DNA of 64,000 bases from NCBI GenBank assembly GCA_965649825.1, contig OZ287695.1:1116001-1180000 (forward strand), in the 5' to 3' direction. Origin of the DNA: Penicillus capitatus. Taxonomy: Eukaryota; Chlorophyta. Positions 58,116-64,000 of the stretch are shown here, one piece after another. The position numbers were made by a program, and so were the translations under genes. The notes beneath the pieces were generated by a model that saw only the letters and a list, made by a program, of their open reading frames with translations, was not told the DNA's origin and ran no database searches. Numbering within the stretch: the first letter of the stretch is position 1; each line of letters starts with the position of its first letter.

Positions 58116-58828
58116 ATGGACGAAGGTCTTCGCTCAAATGGTCGCAAGGATCTTAGCATCACGTTTGACGGTGTGCGTGATAAGAACATCGAACAACTCA
58201 GAGTACTGAACAATGTACTGTTCCCCATTCAATATCAGGCACACTATCACTCTTCTGCTGTTATACCGTTACACTTTTGGAGCAGGATAGCTACTACAAG
58301 GACTGCTTAGCATCAGAAGAGGTGTCGCAATTTGGTAAAGGATACAACAGCTGTGAGGGAACGAATATTGAAATGGACTGTTGTGTTTGATAGCTTTTTT
58401 CAACTCCGTCAGTATCGGAGCGATCGCCTGCCGTTTAGAAAAGCAGGTAAGAACGCGTCCTTCTCACACACGTCACATCACACGGATACCGGCAGGAGAG
58501 CGGCAAGGCCAAACTCTACATCATGACCCTCGGCGTCCTGGCCCCCTATCGAAGAATGGGTGTTGGTATCTTTCTATTGCAGCCTTTTTGCGTGCAGCCT
58601 AGATCGCGTCTTCTAGGCAGTGGACTGCTGAGGCGTGTGCTGAAAGTCTGTTCCCAGAATCGTGATGTCACAGAAGCCTATCTGCATGTCCATGTGGACA
58701 ACACAGAAGCCATAGAGTTCTACAAGAAGTTCGATTTCGATATCATAGAGACCCTGCCAAACTACTACTCGAAACTGACCCCCTCTTCTGCTGTTCTCCT
58801 GTCTAAGCAGCTGCATAAGGACCTGTAG
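58116..58828 (+). CDS. NAA50: N-alpha-acetyltransferase 50 (NatE catalytic subunit)
   Basis: ATG 58116, five exons. Spliced order: ITFDGVRDKNIEQLRVLNNV with LFPIQYQ, DSYYKDCLASEEVSQFA, FFNSVSIGAIACRLEKQ, SGKAKLYIMTLGVLAPYRRM, then GLLRRVLKVCSQNRDVTEAY, LHVHVDNTEAIEFYKKFDF and IETLPNYYSKLTPSSAVLLS. These correspond in order to NAA50, with the acetyl-CoA loop RRMGVGSGLL (family R/Q-x-x-G-x-G/A) and the YIMTLGV substrate-site strand. NAA50 acetylates N-terminal methionines and works with NatA. The first intron (about 58230-58276) starts GC (CAG|GCACAC) and ends CAG. A GT alternative would delete the conserved VLFPIQYQ. Confidence 0.92.
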
Positions 58829-58911
58829 TCTTTCACCGACGGACTGCGTGATGTGACATTTGCCTCGCCGCCGCGTGTGCATTCGGTTTTTTGCGATAGC
58901 GTTTGTCGAAG

Positions 58912-60551
58912 AATGGGTCGACACGAGACGGATAGACCACGCGTCGACGTCGAACCATCGACACGCAAAAGCAAAGAGCACGAGCAGCAGGAAAGCGAAG
59001 AAAACAAGAAGAGCGTTGCGCGAAAAGTGCGTCACAGTCGCTCATCTGTGGCCTCTCCGTCTCCGCCGAAGAAAAAGCACCGTCTGCGCGAACAGACCAC
59101 GACAAAAGAGGTCGGCCACCCTTGAATACCTGGTGTATTGACTGTCAACTTTCTTAAGGGCGAAACGCGTGGGCTCACTAAATTTCAACGGCCAGGCGTT
59201 CCGCAAGAGACACCCAAGAGTGAACTGCAATTTCCTAACCGTTATTCGCCTCCAGAGCGCACTGCGGACGAAGTGAGGATTCTTCTCTGCTGTTCAGGGA
59301 ATGCGTAAATTTCTGCGGTGCAGCATGGCTTCTATCGATTTCGCTACGGAGAGAATCTCACACCGCGTTATAAAATCATCTCAAAGTTGGGTGAAGGGAC
59401 ATTTGGCCTTGTCCTCGAGTGTTGGGATCGTACAGAGAAGTGTTTTGTTGCCGTAAAAATTATCAGAAACATCGAAAAGTACAAAGCAGCTGCTATGGTG
59501 GAAGTAAGCCAACACATTTCTCACTCTATCTCACTCTTTCTGACAGTTAGAGGTGCTCAACACGATCAAAATCAATGACCCAGACTCTGAATCTCACTGC
59601 ATTACCATCAGCAAATGGTTCAACTACAGAGGTCACGTCTGCATGGTGCACGCACTCCTATCATGGGCACGCGGGTCATTTCATGATGATGGGACTGTTG
59701 GCAGGCATTTGAGAAACATGGACCCAGTCTCTACGATTTCCTTAAGAAAAACAACTACAATCCGTTTGACATCGATGTTGTACGAGATATTGGCTATCAG
59801 CTGCTGAAGGCTGTGACTTTCCTGCACGATCTCAACTTGGTTCATACGGATCTGAAGCCAGAGAACATTCTCTTCGTCAAGGATGGGTACGAACGACGTT
59901 CTGCGTCACCCAGCTCTGTCAGGCAACACCTTTGATCTGCCAGTTGTCTTTTCATGGACTGCCTGCTGATATCACTGTGTCTTTAGTTCTGGATTGAGGG
60001 TGCCATCCGACACGTTTATTCGCGTTATCGATTTTGGCAGTGCCACTTTTGAAGATGGCCATCACGGACGGATCGTCTCCACACGGCATTACCGTGCACC
60101 CGAAGTTGTGCTGGGCATTAAATGGGGCAACGCGTGCGATCTCTGGAGTGTGGGATGCATCCTGGTTGAGCTCATCACAGGGGAGACGCTTTTTCAGACT
60201 CATGAAGATATAGAGCACTTGGCTATGATGGAACAAGTTCTGGGCCGAATTCCTAAATCGCTGGCCGAACGCTGCGATCATCCATCAAAGAGATACTTTC
60301 ACTTTGACCATCAACTGAACTGGCCGGAAGGCGCCTCAAGCCGCAAGAGCATACGCGCCGTCCGTCGGCTACTGAGTCTACGAAATTGGGTAGCAGAGAT
60401 CGGCGACAAAAGCGTAAAAACTTGCATAGACGACTTCGTGGATGTCGTTACCTCGCTGATGAGATTCGAACCGACGGAAAGACTCTCTGCTAAAGATGCA
60501 CTGCACCATAAGTTTTTCTCCTCTATTGCTAATGGACCTGAGACGTTTTAA
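58912..60551 (+). CDS. CLK/LAMMER dual-specificity protein kinase
   Basis: ATG 58912 begins a basic, Ser/Arg/Lys-rich leader (SPSPPKKKHRLREQTTTK) as in splicing kinases. Introns of about 45-56 bp (and one of about 110 bp near 59887-59994) join ENLTPRYKIISKLGEGTFGL, FVAVKIIRNIEKYKAAAMVE with the ATP-binding Lys, AFEKHGPSLYDFLRKNNYNP, LVHTDLKPENILF (catalytic loop), VIDFGSATFED (DFG), STRHYRAPEVVLGIKWGNAC, SVGCILVELITGETLFQTHE, and EHLAMMEQVLGRIPKS, the LAMMER motif with Gln where Arg is usual. It ends with FEPTERLSAKDALHHKFF. CLK kinases phosphorylate SR splicing factors in the nucleus. Confidence 0.93.
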
Positions 60552-60719
60552 AGCACATAAACAATGAAATGCGGAAGGAACTCATGTTCATCATCTTTGC
60601 GAAAAGAAAGATTGCATGCAATAGGCCTCGAGAATGAGGGCTGTCTGATTGTCTCAAGTTCTATGGAGAATGTAATATTTGATTGACACAGCCGACACTG
60701 AGTGTCGATCATGTCGATC

Positions 60720-63020
60720 TCAGAAAACCGATGGAGGTGGAGAAGAGGATCTACCGTCCAGTGCCATCAGACGACGGTAATGATGTTGCTCTTCGTTTTC
60801 GAGCGATTCGAGCGCTTCGGCACTTTCATGACGCACTCGGGCTTCTGTTAGCCGGAGGCGGTATTCGTCGACTTGTATCAGAGATTCGAGTCGTTGACTA
60901 TCCTCCATAACACTTTATTCGTCAGCAGGATGCGACGGGGAATCGATCGGACCGTTCTTGTCGATCGGACAAGAGTCCTTCCGCCTCGCAATGACTCCAG
61001 ACGCACTTTAGCGTTTCGAGGTGCTGTTCGACTTCGTAGTTGCGTAAACGACATAAAAAAGGAGCTTCATGTGGTGAGAGACTTCGCAGACCGTCGTAGC
61101 CGACGACTGAAAAGACCACGTAGACCTTTCTTCGAAGGACGTCGGAGTCGACGCTCAGATCCGATGCCAATGTGGACGCGCCGTTGACGTGACTTGCCTA
61201 AGGAAACAGTAGATCGCGAATTTCTGATAAACCATTCGAACCTTCTCCTGTGTTTTGATTGAGTCTTCGATTTCTTTCCATATCGAGAAGAGGACGATCG
61301 CTGCTGTTCGGTCAGTTTTGGAAGAACGCCAATCGACGAAAGCAGTCCGAGCGGCAGATACATCGCCGAGAATCTCTGCCATAACTGTTAGTATGAGCGA
61401 ACGATGACAGGGATGCGTCGTCTCGATCAGGGTAAGCAGGGTGTCGATCGCCTGATCACCGACAAATGTCGCCATCGCTTCTTTCTCTGGCACGATCGAG
61501 TCCAATACCAGCCGGAGTAGACAAATCAACTCGACGGAAGGCTGCGATCGGCAATCGTCAATTAAACAACGCAATGCTGTCGCGATCGACGTCACACCGT
61601 TGTGCTGCACGAAGGTCTCGCGCCACATCGGCTCCCCTAATGAACAGGCATCTTTCATTCAATCCGATCGATGATCAACACATCGCATTTGTTACGTTTG
61701 CACAGTTTCGCCAGAAGAATGCTTGCCGGACTGAGCTGTCGTGTCCTTACCAGATCGATGATGGTGGGTATGGAGGATGTGCATGCGGATTCGGCAGTAC
61801 TCAGCAGATCGAGGTCACTCAGACGGCATAGACTGAACAAGAGTGTTGTCAGTTGACGATGGCTCTTCAGCGTCTGCAACGCGCCGAGCAACTGAGGGAT
61901 GCATTGATCGATTCCAGACGGAAGTCGAGATCGACACACGATTTGCAGAAGACAATGCGTCGCACATTCTCTTGCTCGATCGGGCAAGAAATCTGCCACG
62001 TCGTCCCTGTGCCTCAATGGCTCAGCAATCATGCACACGATCGCTTTCACGAAATCTAGAATCAAGAGATATCTGGCGCAAAATTCTCTGATGCGTAGAC
62101 GCACCGATTAAGATTTGTCCGTTTGCCACGTCGTCAGATGAACACAGCGTCGTGAGAAGTCGACAGAGTTCGATTAGAGTGTCGATCTCGCCATCGTCGA
62201 ATGTATTTGAATCTCTCAACACACATTCAATTCGCCGAAGCAGATGGTCGACAGACTTGTGAACCCAATCAACGAGACCGTACTCCCACAGCCATTTGTT
62301 GATCGCTTCTCCGTGTGCCAAAGTGGTGAGACAGATAGCCATCTTGTGAATCTTCTGCCATTGCAAGGTCGGCAGCGGCGACATGTGACATAAATGCGAC
62401 CAGATCTGACTGAAAAAATCGAGAAGGGTCGTCCCATCGCCGACCGATGAATCGTCCAGAAGAAAGAGAAATGATCTCTCTCCGCGTTCTTTCGGAGGCA
62501 AAGATTGGAAATAGGTCGAGAGAAGCGACAAGAGGAGACTCGTGATGGGATCATTCGGATTCCACTGTCCATTACTGTTCGATAGAAAGCGAGAGACGGA
62601 AGGCAGAAGACCGGCACGATCGGCGATGTGTATTGCCCCGTGCTGAGAAACTAGGAAGTGGACAGTATCGACAAGACAATGCGTCCTTGCGTTCCATGAC
62701 GGACATCCGCACATCATCTCCAGTAATCTGCTCAGAATATCGGATCGCTCTATCAACCTAGCGCACATATACAAAGGAGATGGATTTTCGCGCTGTTCGT
62801 TGAAAGCACTTTCGAACACATGTTCTTTCCGATAGATCGGTTGCTATCTGTTTGACGTTCTATGCACGAACACACTTTGACATGATTTTGGAGAGATGAT
62901 GTGTTACGTTGCACGCAAGGATGGCGACATGGTCGACGGATACGTGTGACAAAACCCCTAACGCCGATATCCAATCCGTCACTGCACTTTCCTCTGTCTC
63001 GTTTAAAATCTGGCATTCGG
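60720..63020 (-). CDS. CFAP69: Cilia- and flagella-associated protein 69-like ARM-repeat protein
   Basis: Minus-strand frames 62819-62022, 62104-61655, 61658-61155, 61170-60922 and 60908-60720 join across short introns into a long helical-repeat protein. The best matches to CFAP69 as I recall it are SLILTVMAEILGDVSAARTA followed by DWRSSKTDRTAAIVLFSIWK, and LRRKVYVVFSVVGYDGLRSL with SPHEAPFLCRLRNY, in the same order near the C-terminus. The end is a coiled segment (LTEARVRHESAEALESLENE). In animals CFAP69 is an axonemal protein needed for sperm flagella and olfactory cilia; in an alga it implies a motile flagellum. The 5' end is unresolved and may extend past 63000. Confidence 0.72.
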
Positions 63021-64000
63021 AGCCTTTTTGTTTTACTCTGACTGACCTAAACGCATACCGACGTTAAACGCGACGGTCGCGTCTGTTTTGCGATTCGTGC
63101 TCGAGTATTGTTTCTAGCAAGGGCCAGTAAATGCGTGGATCCGTCGAGGCCAGTGTCCTGAGATGGTGCACGACTCGAGAGGCGCAGTGGAGACTGTCAA
63201 GTGGCCACGATTCTTCTCGAACGCGGCGACATGCGCTGCGAATCTCGAACGCGCATCTATCGGCCAACTGCTGCTTCGGCGGTCTTTTGAGATAACACAG
63301 TGATTGCGTCCAAATGCTAACACGTGCGCAGTGTTTCTTGTCGATCGAACACTCGACGATCATTTTGTCGATCGATATTGGTCGAATCGCACTCACTGAC
63401 ATGCACGAGGTCGAAACTCGATCGGATGGTGTGACGCGTCTGATGTGCGGTTTCTTGCCGCTGATCGAGCGAGAGAGGCAACACATCGATATGTTTACGC
63501 TTATTGAAGTATCTGTTGGCGGCCGTTCGAATCCTCCGGGTTTCGACAATCTGTTCGAGATCGAACAATCGCGTCGAGCCCGCTTGTAGTCTATTATCTT
63601 TGTCGAAACCAGCGTCGATCGCAAACCTCCGGTTCAGTTCTAACACGATCGCTATCACGCAAAGCGATAAATCGCACGTCGAGATGAGCAGAACGTCGGC
63701 TTACAGACAGAGAACGATCCATCGCTACGTGTGTAAGTACGATGGGCGGCGATGTGACAATCGTATGCGAATTGATGATCGTTTTGCCTAGCGCTCACGA
63801 GATCCAGAGTCTCACTGTGTCGATCTCGGGGTCTCGCATCACGACGGTGTGTCAGCGAGCAGGACAATAAACGATCGCAGTTCGATCAATCGACGTGGTC
63901 CACAGAATGTTACCTTGCGTGATGATTATAAGTGATAAATCCATACGATAGTATCAACAAAGCAAAAAACTCTACAAAAGATACGAGATGCTTCAACAGC
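63021..64000. other. Right end, possible N-terminal exons of the CFAP69-like gene
   Basis: A minus-strand frame at about 63064-63310 reads LCYLKRPPKQQLADRCAFEI and HLRTLASTDPRIYWPLLETI, helical and ARM-like, and could belong to the CFAP69-like protein. I could not connect it by a definite splice. Nothing else is recognised up to the window end. CGATCG words are frequent here. Confidence 0.4.

Overview
This is a nuclear eukaryotic window, dense in genes on both strands and rich in introns. Most introns whose ends I could place are 43-60 bp; most are GT-AG, and two or three appear to be GC-AG. Coordinates below come from splicing exons by eye. 5' ends are the least certain part.

The best fit is a flagellate green-lineage alga with a primary plastid. 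Evidence: an Lhca-like light-harvesting protein with a simple plant-type transit peptide and no signal peptide; a two-domain, plant-type GTP cyclohydrolase I; a plant-like imidazoleglycerol-phosphate dehydratase; an ECHIDNA/TVP23 protein; a plastid-type Tyr/Trp permease; and a CFAP69-like axonemal protein. I cannot name the species.

Layout. 0-12 kb: two tandem TRP-like membrane proteins (the first cut by the window edge) flank a gene-free 3 kb stretch and a five-bladed beta-propeller glycosidase-like gene. 12-18.5 kb: SRP9, mitochondrial acyl carrier protein, GTP cyclohydrolase I, histidine biosynthesis (IGPD), TVP23/ECHIDNA and a C-terminal J-domain protein, all closely spaced. 18.5-21 kb: a 43-bp tandem repeat, sparse sequence and an integrase-type zinc-finger ORF. 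21-33 kb: a SAP/RRM protein, a coiled-coil protein, gamma-tubulin complex GCP3, ORC2 and APC2, so several cell-cycle genes sit together. 34.5-46 kb: plastid Tyr/Trp permease, a large unknown protein, and a WD40-TRP channel fusion of about 1800 residues. 47-53 kb: GPR89/GTG, an NT-C2 coiled-coil protein, an alpha/beta hydrolase and a flavin-reductase-like protein. 54.5-64 kb: Lhca, a divergent unknown acidic protein, exosome RRP46, NAA50, a CLK/LAMMER kinase and CFAP69.

Many neighbours are divergent with 80-310 bp between start codons, which suggests shared promoters. Most genes are conserved housekeeping genes. The more unusual content is the TRP-like pair, the WD40-TRP fusion, the GC-AG introns and the CGATCG-rich repeats. 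I did not see a clearly new multi-gene system.
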